A DNA stretch of 35,004 nucleotides from Candidatus Sabulitectum sp. (GTDB lineage: Bacteria; Fermentibacterota; Fermentibacteria; Fermentibacterales; JCC-6), in contig JAGLOJ010000067.1 of assembly GCA_023139045.1 (NCBI GenBank), forward strand, positions 1 through 35,004. Reading direction: 5' to 3'. A program made the position numbers and the translations under genes. Every line of letters begins with the position of its first letter. The stretch's first letter is position 1. The notes under the pieces are model-generated. The model made no database searches, was not told the origin of the DNA, and worked only from the letters and a program-made list of their open reading frames with translations. Shown piece by piece: positions 24,959 through 33,334 of this stretch.

Positions 24959-26140
24959 TCACATCGATGAATTTGAAGAGTTGTTAAGAAGTTCTCTGCA
25001 CAAGCTCTTCAGAGATACAACCTGTACCTGGTCTTTGAGCGGGAAACTTTCATTGCCGGGATACACAATGTATTTTCTGTCGGGGCACAGGTCAGCGCAG
25101 GCAAAATGAAATCCCTTTGCTGGTTTTGGGGAACCGCTCCTCTTTATCTCAACAGCCCATTTGGATCCGGAGGCGAACACAAGCACAAGGTCAATTTCAG
25201 CCCCGGCCGAGGTTCTGTAGAAAAAAGCATCAACGCAATCCGGAGAGACAGAGAGTAGCTGTTCAATGACAAAACCCTCCCAGCTCATGCCGAGAACCGG
25301 GTGTGAGAGAAGGGAATCCATATTGTCTATAGAGAGTAACGCATGAACAAGACCACTGTCGCGTACATATACTCTGGGAGCCTTAACCATGCGTTTGCGC
25401 GTGTTGGTGAACCAGGGTTGAAGTCTTCTTACAAGAAGCAGATCCACCAGCAGGTCAATGTATCTGGAAGCGGTTTTAGTATCCACTCCCATATTCTGGG
25501 CAAGACTGGCTCTGTTCAGCAATCCGCCCTGGTTGTGGGCAAGCATGGTCCAGAAGCGGCGTAATCTTTCAGCCGGTATTCTTGGGCCGAACTGGGGAAT
25601 GTCTCGCTCCAGATAGGATCGTATGAAATCTCTTCTCCATCGAAGGCTGGCTGAGTCGTTGCTGGCCAGATAACTATCGGGGAACCCACCTCGCAACCAG
25701 AGGTTACTGGGGCAGGATTCTCCTGTTTCAACTACATTAAGCGGATCAAGCTCCATGTAGCTCACCCGACCGGCAAGTGTTTCACCGGACTGCTTTAGCA
25801 GTTCAAGTGCAGCAGATCCCAGAAGCAGGTAAAGACCAGCTCTTTTGCCTTTACGTCTGGATTTGTCAATTAAGCCTCGCAGGATTGGAAACAAATCCGG
25901 CGCCCGATGAATCTCGTCAAGAATCACGAGTTTATCTGAATGCATTCCAAGGTAGAATTCAGGTTCTGCCAGTTTAGCTCGATCCTGTTCGGATTCCAGA
26001 TCTAAATACAGAGAAGTCCGGTTCTTCGCTATTTCAAGGGCAAGTGTAGTTTTTCCAGATTGTCTCGGCCCTAGAAGTACTACTGCCGGTACTTCATTCA
26101 ACCGCTTCTCCAGCTCTTCAGTTATTCTTCTGTGTATCAT
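24959..26140 (-). CDS. AAA ATPase with DUF4143 domain
   Basis: A 393-residue protein. Start at ATG 26140 is preferred, by analogy with the paralogue at 28818 (MIKRKLE...), over in-frame starts up to 26176; none has a clear ribosome site. N-terminal AAA_14 P-loop GPRQSGKTTLALEI (Walker A) and LVILDEIHRAP (Walker B, DEIHRAP) are followed by LLGSAALELL (sensor 1). The C-terminal DUF4143 domain has RYIDLLVDLLLVRRLQPWF, RDSGLVHALL and the PD-(D/E)xK-like AGAEIDLVLVFASGSKWAVEIK (shown here only in part as motif GAEIDL and VEIK). Such proteins are common singletons linked to defence and selfish loci; substrate unknown. Confidence 0.85.
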   Translation of the reverse strand: MIHRRITEELEKRLNEVPAVVLLGPRQSGKTTLALEIAKNRTSLYLDLESEQDRAKLAEPEFYLGMHSDKLVILDEIHRAPDLFPILRGLIDKSRRKGKRAGLYLLLGSAALELLKQSGETLAGRVSYMELDPLNVVETGESCPSNLWLRGGFPDSYLASNDSASLRWRRDFIRSYLERDIPQFGPRIPAERLRRFWTMLAHNQGGLLNRASLAQNMGVDTKTASRYIDLLVDLLLVRRLQPWFTNTRKRMVKAPRVYVRDSGLVHALLSIDNMDSLLSHPVLGMSWEGFVIEQLLSVSPDCVDAFFYRTSAGAEIDLVLVFASGSKWAVEIKRSGSPKPAKGFHFACADLCPDRKYIVYPGNESFPLKDQVQVVSLKSLCRELLNNSSNSSM

Positions 26141-26398
26141 GCTTGCAAATATGGAGTATTGTTCCATGAATTGCAAGGTTAAACATATTTTTCCGGATCC
26201 ACGATTTCAAAACTATCAAGTCTTTCTGATTAAGAAAACACGCATTTTCATATTTCCTAGAGGAATTCCTTTAATTCCGCTGATAAAAATGAGGGAGATA
26301 AAGAGGAAATGACGGAATGCATCACCTACCGAATAGTGTTATTGATTGCAGTATAGGTAATTACGCTTTAATCCCGGTGTCATGATTTACATAAAGAA

Positions 26399-27757
26399 TT
26401 AAAGCACTTGTTTTGTACGTTTTTGAACTATCTGTCGGTAAACAAAGAACAGTGAAAGCAGCCCTGCTCCGAAGTTGGCAATACTGCCTGCCATAAAGAT
26501 CCCCTTCAGATCAAACAGTTTTGATCCAATCAAAGCCAGTGGAATATAGAACACGAACATTCTACTCATAGACAGTACAGCAGAGTGGATGGGTTTATGG
26601 CTTCCATTCAGCGCCGCTGAAGACACAACCATCAATCCCTGAAAACCGTAACTGATGGAAACCATGTTAAGGTACAGAACAACAGTAGCAACAATGGATG
26701 GATCGTCGTTAAACAAACCTGCCATGAATTTTCCGGTTAACAGGAACAGAACAAACATGAAACCTCCCCAGGCAAGGGAGAATATGTAACTGATTTTAAG
26801 GGCTTTCAGCACCCTGTCTTTTTGTCCGGCTCCGGTGTTCTGACCAGTGAACGGAATAAGCACAGAGGACAGTGCCATAAGAAGCATCATTGCCAGTGCT
26901 TCCAACCTGCAGGCAACACCAAACCCGGCTACTGCACTGTTTCCGTACTCTGAAACAAAACGGGTGACCACACCCATGGATAGAGGGATAACAAGTCTGG
27001 CCAGCCCTGCGGGTATACCGATATACAGAATTTTCTTCCATGATTCAATCAATTCCCGAGCTTTAGGAATTGCAAAACGGATTATCTTTTCCCTTTTTGC
27101 AAGTATCACCAAGGCTATTGTCATTCCCACTGCTCTGGAGAACACTGTTGCAAGGGCACCGCCTGCAATTCCCATCTCCGGAAAAGGGCCCAGCCCGAAA
27201 ATAAGAAGGGGATCCAGAATAATATTCAGTCCAGCAATTGCCACCATTATCATTCCTGGAGTTTTCATGTCTCCTGTTGCTCTGATGATGTTGTTGCCAA
27301 TCATGGGGATAACAACAAAGGGAACACCTATGTACCAGATCTGCATGTACTCTTTTATGTAAGAGAGGGTAGCACCTTCTGCACCCAGCAGTCGGAAGAG
27401 CGGTTCTATGGTAAGTGAGCCTGCGAGGGCAAAAATAGCAACAACCGGAAAACCCAGCAGCAGGGAATTGGTGGCAAGATGCCGGACATTCTTAAAAGAA
27501 CCCTTGCCAATCTCCCGTGAGATAACAGCAGATGTACCCATCCCCAGACCCACGGAAATGCTGATTAATACCATTACCACGGGGAAAGTGAACCCCATTG
27601 CAGCAAGCTGCTCTGCGCCCAGTTGCCCGATAAAGAAGGTATCCGCAAGGTTGAACACAACCATACCCACCATGCCGACCATCATGGGGATGGTAAGCCT
27701 GATCAGTTGCGGCAGTATTTTCCCGGTTGTAAGACTTGCTTTAGCGCGACCAGCCAT
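26399..27757 (-). CDS. MATE-family efflux transporter
   Basis: A 452-residue polytopic protein with about 12 hydrophobic segments. The N-terminal half opens with LIRLTIPMMVGMVGMVVFNL and FFIGQLGAEQLAAMGFTFPV, the classic MATE signature (DTFFIGQLG, ALAA-like). A second half begins KILYIGIPAGLARLVIPLSM, the matching start of the other six-helix bundle. Family knowledge: MATE proteins export cationic drugs or metabolites in exchange for H+ or Na+ at the inner membrane. No transporter operon partners are visible. The ATG lacks a strong ribosome site, but no upstream alternative is better. The substrate cannot be assigned. Confidence 0.9.
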   Translation of the reverse strand: MAGRAKASLTTGKILPQLIRLTIPMMVGMVGMVVFNLADTFFIGQLGAEQLAAMGFTFPVVMVLISISVGLGMGTSAVISREIGKGSFKNVRHLATNSLLLGFPVVAIFALAGSLTIEPLFRLLGAEGATLSYIKEYMQIWYIGVPFVVIPMIGNNIIRATGDMKTPGMIMVAIAGLNIILDPLLIFGLGPFPEMGIAGGALATVFSRAVGMTIALVILAKREKIIRFAIPKARELIESWKKILYIGIPAGLARLVIPLSMGVVTRFVSEYGNSAVAGFGVACRLEALAMMLLMALSSVLIPFTGQNTGAGQKDRVLKALKISYIFSLAWGGFMFVLFLLTGKFMAGLFNDDPSIVATVVLYLNMVSISYGFQGLMVVSSAALNGSHKPIHSAVLSMSRMFVFYIPLALIGSKLFDLKGIFMAGSIANFGAGLLSLFFVYRQIVQKRTKQVL

Positions 27758-28040
27758 CAGTTAGACCTACCGTCATACATTGTTAAACAGCTTTGGAAGA
27801 CAGATTCGTTTAGAGTGATTCACAAAAACCAAAGATATCACGGCGCTGGCGTCAACTTAACAGAAATGCCGAGCTGGCGCAATAGAATTGCGTAAGATGC
27901 CGTCCGAGTGTTTCCAGCATCAGACAAGTGAGTGATCAAAGTTTGAATACAAAGAGGAATCGGTTTGTATGAATAAATTGAACTCACGAATAACAGTATG
28001 TTCAGAGATTTGTTTAGAGTAAGAACGGGGATAATTACCG

Positions 28041-28490
28041 TTACAGCAAATGAGACTCTCTCTCTCGCCTTAGTACAGCCACTGCATAGTAAGCTGTATC
28101 AGACGATGCCCCCTCAAGCAGCTCCATGTGCAGTTTCCATATCCTGGGCTCTTCAGAAAAGGGCATAACAGAAAAAGTAGTGTGATCGGAATAATCCCCT
28201 TGTGGCGTTTCCCCATTGGGGTTGGTAAGCCAGAAGTCTACATAGTTGAATGCAGACTCAGTCCACATGATGAACTGATAGGTATACGCAGAGTTAAGGC
28301 TTAAATCAATTGATACCGTATCTTCCAGTAGAAGCATACCGGTCATTGGCTCGCCCATCATTTCTTCACCTATTGAAATAAGCATGTCTGTAGTTGCAGA
28401 CAACCGTGTTAATGCCCTTTCTTTCCCCTGCTCTGTACTAAAAGCGACGGAGCAGAGGCACAGAACCGCCCCGATAACCATTGATTTCAA
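28041..28490 (-). CDS. Secreted protein of unknown function
   Basis: The TTG at 28490 is preferred as start: GAGGGG lies five bases upstream and it opens onto a signal peptide (KSMVIGAVLCLCSVAFS); the longer frame from 28547 has no such leader. The 150-residue product has a beta-rich core (YTYQFIMWTESAFNYVDFWL; PRIWKLHMELLEGASSDTAY) in the style of Gram-negative secreted domains. No catalytic residues or family are recognised. A second, broken copy of its last 30 codons lies at the window end (34893-34991), so it belongs to a small paralogous family in this genome. Confidence 0.6.
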   Translation of the reverse strand: MKSMVIGAVLCLCSVAFSTEQGKERALTRLSATTDMLISIGEEMMGEPMTGMLLLEDTVSIDLSLNSAYTYQFIMWTESAFNYVDFWLTNPNGETPQGDYSDHTTFSVMPFSEEPRIWKLHMELLEGASSDTAYYAVAVLRRERESHLL

Positions 28491-28817
28491 TCTGACCCCT
28501 CTCAATTGCAAGATACCCTTTGTCGGCAATATACAAAGAAAAGACAACGCTGTTTCATGAAGCGGAAAGGGAGCCGCCAGAGGCCTTAAAAACGGTGGTG
28601 GTTTACCTCAAAGGATGCAGACGAAGGGTTGCACTACTGAGTAATCAGGAGCTTCCTTTGCAGAATTAAGCACAGAATTACTGTTCTGCTGTTGATAATA
28701 ATGTGCAAAGCATATGTGATAGAATTCGCAATTGCAGGAGACAAAGAAGCGGACAAAATGAATATAGGAATTGCAGATTGTCCAAGAGTTTGTTATGATT
28801 AGAGTCAGGAGGTGGAT

Positions 28818-29978
28818 ATGATCAAACGCAAATTGGAAAGCAAACTTAAGGATTTAGCGAGTAAGTATCCTGTATTAACCCTGACAGGTCCTAGACAATC
28901 CGGGAAAACAACGCTTGTAAAAAGTGCTTTCCCCGGTAGAAAGTATGTTTCTCTGGAAGACCTGGACCACAGAGCATTTGCCCAGGAGGATCCACGCGGT
29001 TTTCTAAGGAGTTATCCAAGGGCGATTATCGATGAGGTTCAGAATGTTCCGGAGCTTTTCTCTTACATTCAGACAAAAGTCGATGAGGATCAGTCTACTG
29101 GCCAGTACATACTCACAGGGTCTCAGAATTTTCTGCTGTTCGAGAAAATTACTCAGTCACTTGCGGGTAGAGTTGCTGTATTGAAACTGCTTCCATTCTC
29201 TTATGCTGAGCTGACCCCTTACAACATAGATAAAGATTATGAGTATTTTCTTTACAATGGATTCTATCCACGGGTTTATGACAAAAAGATTCCAGCTGAA
29301 GATTTCTATCCCAGTTATGTACAAACTTATGTGGAACGCGATGTCAGGATGATCAGAAACATCGGTAACATAAGCAGATTTCAGCATTTTCTTAAACTGT
29401 GTGCTGCTAGAACTGGTCAGTTGCTTAACTTTTCTGCTCTTGCAAATGACTGTGGAATATCACACACCACAGCATCGCAGTGGATCTCAATCCTGGAAGC
29501 CAGTTACATTGTCTTTCTTTTGAGACCGCACCACAGGAATTTTAATAAACGCCTGGTAAAAATGCCCAAACTCTATTTCTATGATACGGGTCTTGCCACA
29601 TATCTTCTGGGAATACATTCGATTGAGCAACTGAGCACACACTACAGTAAAGGTGCTCTTTTTGAATCTTTTGCAGTTTCTGAATTTGTAAAGAACGCAT
29701 ACAACAGGGGAAGAGAACCTCACTGCTTCTTCTGGAGAGACAAGACCGGAAACGAAATTGATCTTCTGATTGAAGATGGCTCCTGCCTTTTTCCGGTAGA
29801 GATTAAATCAGGAAAAACTGTGAATCAGAACTTTTTTAAAGGGCTGAAATACTGGCGAAGAATTTCCGATTCTAATGAAAGCGGGATTGTTATCTACGGT
29901 GGCGACCGCCAGCAGGAGCGTGAGTCTTTTAAAGTAATCACCTGGCAGAGCATAGAAACACTGAGTAAGCAACAATAG
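28818..29978 (+). CDS. AAA ATPase with DUF4143 domain
   Basis: A 386-residue paralogue of the 24959 gene. ATG 28818 has AGGAGG five bases upstream (a GTG at 28812 is in frame but buries the ribosome site). The AAA_14 domain shows TGPRQSGKTTLVKSAF (Walker A) and AIIDEVQNVPELF (Walker B), LTGSQNFLLF for sensor 1, then a DUF4143 domain with HTTASQWISILEASYIVFLL, FYDTGLATYLLG and the nuclease-like GNEIDLLIEDG...PVEIKSGKT. It is complete, unlike the two DUF4143 tail fragments found downstream at 30026 and 32935. Role unknown; family members are often found in defence or mobile regions. Confidence 0.85.
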   Translation: MIKRKLESKLKDLASKYPVLTLTGPRQSGKTTLVKSAFPGRKYVSLEDLDHRAFAQEDPRGFLRSYPRAIIDEVQNVPELFSYIQTKVDEDQSTGQYILTGSQNFLLFEKITQSLAGRVAVLKLLPFSYAELTPYNIDKDYEYFLYNGFYPRVYDKKIPAEDFYPSYVQTYVERDVRMIRNIGNISRFQHFLKLCAARTGQLLNFSALANDCGISHTTASQWISILEASYIVFLLRPHHRNFNKRLVKMPKLYFYDTGLATYLLGIHSIEQLSTHYSKGALFESFAVSEFVKNAYNRGREPHCFFWRDKTGNEIDLLIEDGSCLFPVEIKSGKTVNQNFFKGLKYWRRISDSNESGIVIYGGDRQQERESFKVITWQSIETLSKQQ

Positions 29979-29988
29979 TGGCTGTGTT

Positions 29989-30040
29989 CTACTTGTCATC
30001 CATCAACGCACGGAATTTGCCATAATCAGCGAGAACAGTA
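29989..30040 (-). pseudogene. C-terminal remnant of a TPR-protein gene
   Basis: In minus sense the codons read TVLADYGKFRALMDDK and a TAG stop. This parallels the end of the TPR protein at 30368-31333 (TVVTNYGKLRTLMRRK). It is a 16-codon fragment of a second copy, whose natural ending it preserves. Confidence 0.55.
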
Positions 30041-30118
30041 AATAAGAATTTTAAGTACTGGAGAAAGATTTCCTCTCGGGTAATTCCCTGGCAGAAGATA
30101 GACAGGTTGCATTTCTGA
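30026..30118 (+). pseudogene. DUF4143 ATPase C-terminal remnant with internal deletion
   Basis: Thirty codons read SARTVNKNFKYWRKIS then SRVIPWQKIDRLHF and TGA. The first part matches GKTVNQNFFKGLKYWRRIS of the 28818 ATPase; the last matches its end ITWQSIETL. About 20 codons between are deleted. The 3' part is copy A of the direct repeat. Confidence 0.6.
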
Positions 30119-30405
30119 GCAGCAAAAGGCGGGCACCTCAATGGCGAGAGCTGTCAGTCTGCAGTAAGCGCAATCTGACAGTTTCCTGAATATCTTCGGT
30201 TCAGAGTTTCAGCACGGCACATCGACTCTGGAGCAGCTCTGAATAGAGTGTTTTCATTTCATCGGTCAGGAAGCTTTTCCCGAGGATATCTTTCCATGCA
30301 GGAAGGGTTCATCGAATGCTTTCAGGCAGTTGGATACAACTTTGCCTGAGAGGTGGAGTTTCCCCCTCTAAAGTAATCGATGAGATTCCTGTGGGCGAGA
30401 TTCCC
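30071..30405. repeat. Direct repeat copy A (DUF4143 tail / HipT tail)
   Basis: About 335 bp, roughly 90% identical to 32998-33334. It starts at TCCTCTCGGG and includes the tail of a DUF4143 gene (+), an inverted repeat CTGTCAG/CTGACAG, and the end of a HipT gene (-). It carries small indels relative to copy B. The spacing between copies is about 2.93 kb. Confidence 0.85.
30201..30405 (-). pseudogene. HipT C-terminal remnant in repeat copy A
   Basis: It parallels the last ~70 codons of the HipT gene at 33127-34074, with the same stop region (codons for KL then TGA at 30203-30201). Indels and frame breaks show decay. Its upstream side is joined to the TPR gene, whose stop at 30368 lies inside it. 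Confidence 0.6.
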
Positions 30406-31333
30406 GTTTACGACGCATTAAGGTGCGGAGCTTCCCATAATTAGTTACAACAGTTTCGGCTTCGGGTAGCGTATCTCCATCCTGTAGTACTGAATATTGA
30501 GCTTTATTATTAATGGCAGGTCCATACTCGGGGTCGATTTCCAAAGCCCGGTCTAGATAAGTTATTGCTTTTGTATATTGTGTTAACTGCCCGTAACACA
30601 TTCCTATATTCCCCAGAGAAGCCAGGTGATTGGGTACGGTTCCCAGAACTTTCTTAAATGTCTCTATTGCCTGCTTCCAATTTTTCTGTTCCAATTCAGC
30701 AAATGCAAGGGTGAATGTTTCATGGGTTTCCAGAAAAGTATTCAAATCAGTTCCATCTGATTTTTTAAAAGTATTTTCATAGGAGGTCAGAACCTCCTCT
30801 GCTTTTTCTACCAGCTCAGCGTCATCGCTTAATTCACAAACCTTCTGGAAATGTATAACTGATTTGTACAATTCGAGTTCAAGTTTATAAAGAGCACCCA
30901 GATTGAAATGTGCTTCCGCATACGATGGGGAAATTTCAATTGCTCTCTTAAAACAATGTTCCGCTTTTTGATTATTTTTTTGAAAAGCATGGGTTACTCC
31001 TATAGCGAAGTAAATCAGTTCATTATCAGGATAGATATTGTTCAGATGTTCAAGCTTTCTTCTTGCCCGCCGGGGTCTGCCTGATTCTGCCAATTCGAGA
31101 AAGTCGTTAACAGTATCAATCAGCTCAAATTCCACCGGATTTATAGATACGACTTTCTTCGGTATTGTTTTGGTTAAACGATAATTCTTTGCTGCTTTAA
31201 AGTGTGCACAACCAGAGCAGAGTTCCTCATCTCGATTATCAGCGCAACAAACTGAACAAATGAAAGTATCAAATTTGCTGCACTGTCTGCTGACTTTTCT
31301 TGTTTTGCATATAATGCATCTGCGCTTTGCCAA
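30368..31333 (-). CDS. Zinc-ribbon TPR protein with altered C-terminus
   Basis: A 321-residue protein; TTG start behind AAGGA. Residues 6-42 are a Cys cluster (CIICKTRKVSRQC, FICSVCCADNR, LCSGC), like the zinc domain of other bacterial proteins that read RYCP... CSVCCG. TPR-like repeats follow (ELIYFAIGVTHAFQKNNQKA; EAHFNLGALYKLELELYKSV; ITYLDRALEIDPEYGPAINN), an arrangement suited to protein-protein contacts. The last ~13 residues (RESRPQESHRLL) come from the direct repeat, read in a different frame from the HipT gene it derives from. The normal ending is probably that of the remnant at 29989. The rest looks intact, so the protein may still work. Confidence 0.75.
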   Translation of the reverse strand: MAKRRCIICKTRKVSRQCSKFDTFICSVCCADNRDEELCSGCAHFKAAKNYRLTKTIPKKVVSINPVEFELIDTVNDFLELAESGRPRRARRKLEHLNNIYPDNELIYFAIGVTHAFQKNNQKAEHCFKRAIEISPSYAEAHFNLGALYKLELELYKSVIHFQKVCELSDDAELVEKAEEVLTSYENTFKKSDGTDLNTFLETHETFTLAFAELEQKNWKQAIETFKKVLGTVPNHLASLGNIGMCYGQLTQYTKAITYLDRALEIDPEYGPAINNKAQYSVLQDGDTLPEAETVVTNYGKLRTLMRRKRESRPQESHRLL

Positions 31334-31596
31334 TGGTACTTCCTTTTGCTATGCAGGAACTAAAGATATCCGAGGCATACTTGTTTTCACCCTGCTTTGA
31401 ATATAGTCAACCTGTTGATGATCATGTAAACTGCGACAGTAAAAACATAGACATCATTTGAGTTTTGTAGTTGCGGGACAGGAATACATTTCATCTGGAA
31501 TATTGTTGGTTATGCCTGTAAAATTGTGCAACTATATGTGTTTGCTGCCAGCAAAATGACCATGCCATTTGGGAATGATGACTGTAATTTTGAGAG

Positions 31597-32556
31597 TTAT
31601 TCCGATGGGATCTCTTCAATCTCTTCTTTTGATAGCCCGGTTAAAGCGGAAAGAATTTCTGTTGGAATTCCACTTCTCTTTCCAATTCTGACAACCTCTG
31701 CTTTTTCCTTAATCCGTCCCTCTGCCTTGCCTTCTATCCGGCCTTCAGCCAGACCCTTAGACAGACCTTTGGCCACACCTTGGGCCACACCTTGGGCCAT
31801 GCCCTGGGCTATGCCTTGAATCTCTCCATCATAAAACGCGGTATCAATGGTGTTTTTCAGATCACGGTAAACTTTCAGGCTCTCACTGTAATCAGTGTAT
31901 TCTTCTTCACTGTAATTTGCAATCTCTGCCTGCTTGAAAAGCTTCTGGAAGATTCGTTCCTGGATGCGGCCAGGTCTTCCTGACAGGAATTCAAGGTTCT
32001 TGATTATGTACATCCATTTGTCAAAGTGTGTTTCAAGCTCTTCTTCGGTTTTGTTGAACTTTGGCATTTCAAGATAGATATAGGTAAGCTTGTCATAAAA
32101 CACTTTCTGTGTGTTCTTGTCGATAAGCTGAACTTCGTGGTGGAAAACTTCTTTATCTTCTTTGTCTTCATCGAATACAAAATCAAGAATGCCAATGGTA
32201 TAGACAGCCTTGAGCTTAAAATTCCAATCCCCCTTTTCTCCTTGTTCCCGGATAGGGAATGTAGAGTAGTAGATGCTGCGATCTTTAAAGTAGTTCTGCT
32301 TCGCTTTTTGAAGTTCGACTATGAATTTCTCTCCGTCTTTACTTTCACAGTAAATGTCAAATATGGCTTTGCGATCCCATTCTGCCCGGCCAAGCTGCTC
32401 TTTGGGGAGGTATGTGAGATCAATAATTCTTGCTTCATCTTTTTTAAGAAGCTCATTGAGAAAATCCATAAGGATGTCTTTGTTCATCTCTGTGCCAAAA
32501 AGCTTTTTGAAGCCGAAATCAGTAAAGGGACTTATGTATCTGCCGCCTTCACGCAC
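31597..32556 (-). CDS. Rpn-family nuclease (PD-(D/E)xK transposase-like)
   Basis: The start is the GTG at 32556: AAGGAGG lies six bases upstream, and it precedes the conserved RYISPFTDFGFKKLFG. The longer frame to 32676 has no comparable signal. The 319-residue protein has the PD-(D/E)xK core: DRKAIFDIYCESKDGEKF then VELQKAK (Asp, Glu-x-Gln). GQ-like repeats (IAQGMAQGVAQGVAKGLSKG) follow before a C-terminal helix pair (EVVRIGKRSGIPTEILSALT). Family knowledge: Rpn nucleases cut DNA and promote recA-independent recombination; the repeat tail varies in length. It fits the mobile character of this region, where repeat and remnant sequences lie on both sides. Confidence 0.85.
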   Translation of the reverse strand: MREGGRYISPFTDFGFKKLFGTEMNKDILMDFLNELLKKDEARIIDLTYLPKEQLGRAEWDRKAIFDIYCESKDGEKFIVELQKAKQNYFKDRSIYYSTFPIREQGEKGDWNFKLKAVYTIGILDFVFDEDKEDKEVFHHEVQLIDKNTQKVFYDKLTYIYLEMPKFNKTEEELETHFDKWMYIIKNLEFLSGRPGRIQERIFQKLFKQAEIANYSEEEYTDYSESLKVYRDLKNTIDTAFYDGEIQGIAQGMAQGVAQGVAKGLSKGLAEGRIEGKAEGRIKEKAEVVRIGKRSGIPTEILSALTGLSKEEIEEIPSE

Positions 32557-32934
32557 AGTAACCCTCCTTATGTCTGGAAGACCAATCACAACAGCTACTT
32601 GTAACATAAGGCTTTTCATTATAGATGATGACACAGGAAAAACCGGGAGCGAGTCAGGTGGCAATACCTTTCGCATTGCTGTCTCAATTACACAGCGCTG
32701 CTATGCGCATAAACCAGTGCTTTGCAAGAATTCGGGATAGCGGCGCATTATCTCGACACTTGTTAACTGACAGGGTACTGGAAGACACAATGAATTCAGC
32801 CTTGAAATCGTTTTCAGGCGCAGTTTCGCGTCAGTGTATCATCAAGATATATCACGAGATACATATCTCGCAAGGGATAAGGCGCACACTCATCACTGCA
32901 ATTCTGTAGAAGCTCTTAATTTCAACTCACATGA
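32557..32934. other. Gene-poor interval upstream of the Rpn gene
   Basis: No convincing gene is seen in about 375 bp. A perfect inverted repeat, CGAGAT-acat-ATCTCG, lies at 32855-32870. Short frames here show no family resemblance. The interval ends at the DUF4143 tail remnant. Confidence 0.4.
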
Positions 32935-33045
32935 ATTTCCCGCTCAGAGGAAAAAGGAATTGTGCTTTTGGGTGGAGAGTATCAGCAGGAGAGAGAATCC
33001 TCTCGGGTAATTCCCTGGCAGAAGATAGACCGGTTGCATTTCTGA
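32935..33045 (+). pseudogene. DUF4143 ATPase C-terminal remnant
   Basis: Thirty-six codons plus TGA, matching the end of the 28818 ATPase: ISRSEEKGIVLLGGEYQQER, then ESSRVIPWQKIDRLHF, against RRISDSNESGIVIYGGDRQQ and ERESFKVITWQ. An in-frame TGA lies just before it, so the rest of the gene is gone. The second half is repeat copy B. Confidence 0.65.
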
Positions 33046-33334
33046 GCAGCAAAAGGCGGGCACCTCAATGGCGAGAGCTGTCAGTCTGCAGTAAGTGCAA
33101 TCTGACAGTTTCCTGATACCTTCGGTTCAGAGTTTCAGCACGACACATCGACTCTGGAGCAGCTCTGAATAGAGTGTTTTCATTTCATCGGTCAGGAAGC
33201 TTTTCCCGAGGATATCTTTCCATGCTGGCAGGGCCGTTTCGAATGCTTTCAGGCAGTTGGATACAACTTTGTCCGTGAGGTGGAGTTTCTCCTTTCCAAA
33301 GTAATCGATAAAATCTCTGCGGGAGAGATTCCGC
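32998..33334. repeat. Direct repeat copy B (DUF4143 tail / HipT tail)
   Basis: About 335 bp, roughly 90% identical to 30071-30405. In this copy the HipT reading frame is intact. It probably represents the parental junction: an ATPase gene (+) converging on hipT (-). Confidence 0.85.

Noticed and set aside
27870..27900. GCGCAAT/ATTGCGT hairpin as a terminator
   Set aside because: It lacks a T-run on either strand and does not follow a gene end.
31737..31815. Short tandem-like repeat as a CRISPR or satellite
   Set aside because: It encodes the AQG/EG repeats in the Rpn nuclease tail, a normal family feature.
32855..32870. Perfect CGAGAT/ATCTCG inverted repeat as an operator
   Set aside because: It lies about 300 bp from the nearest start, with no second copy found; kept only as a note.
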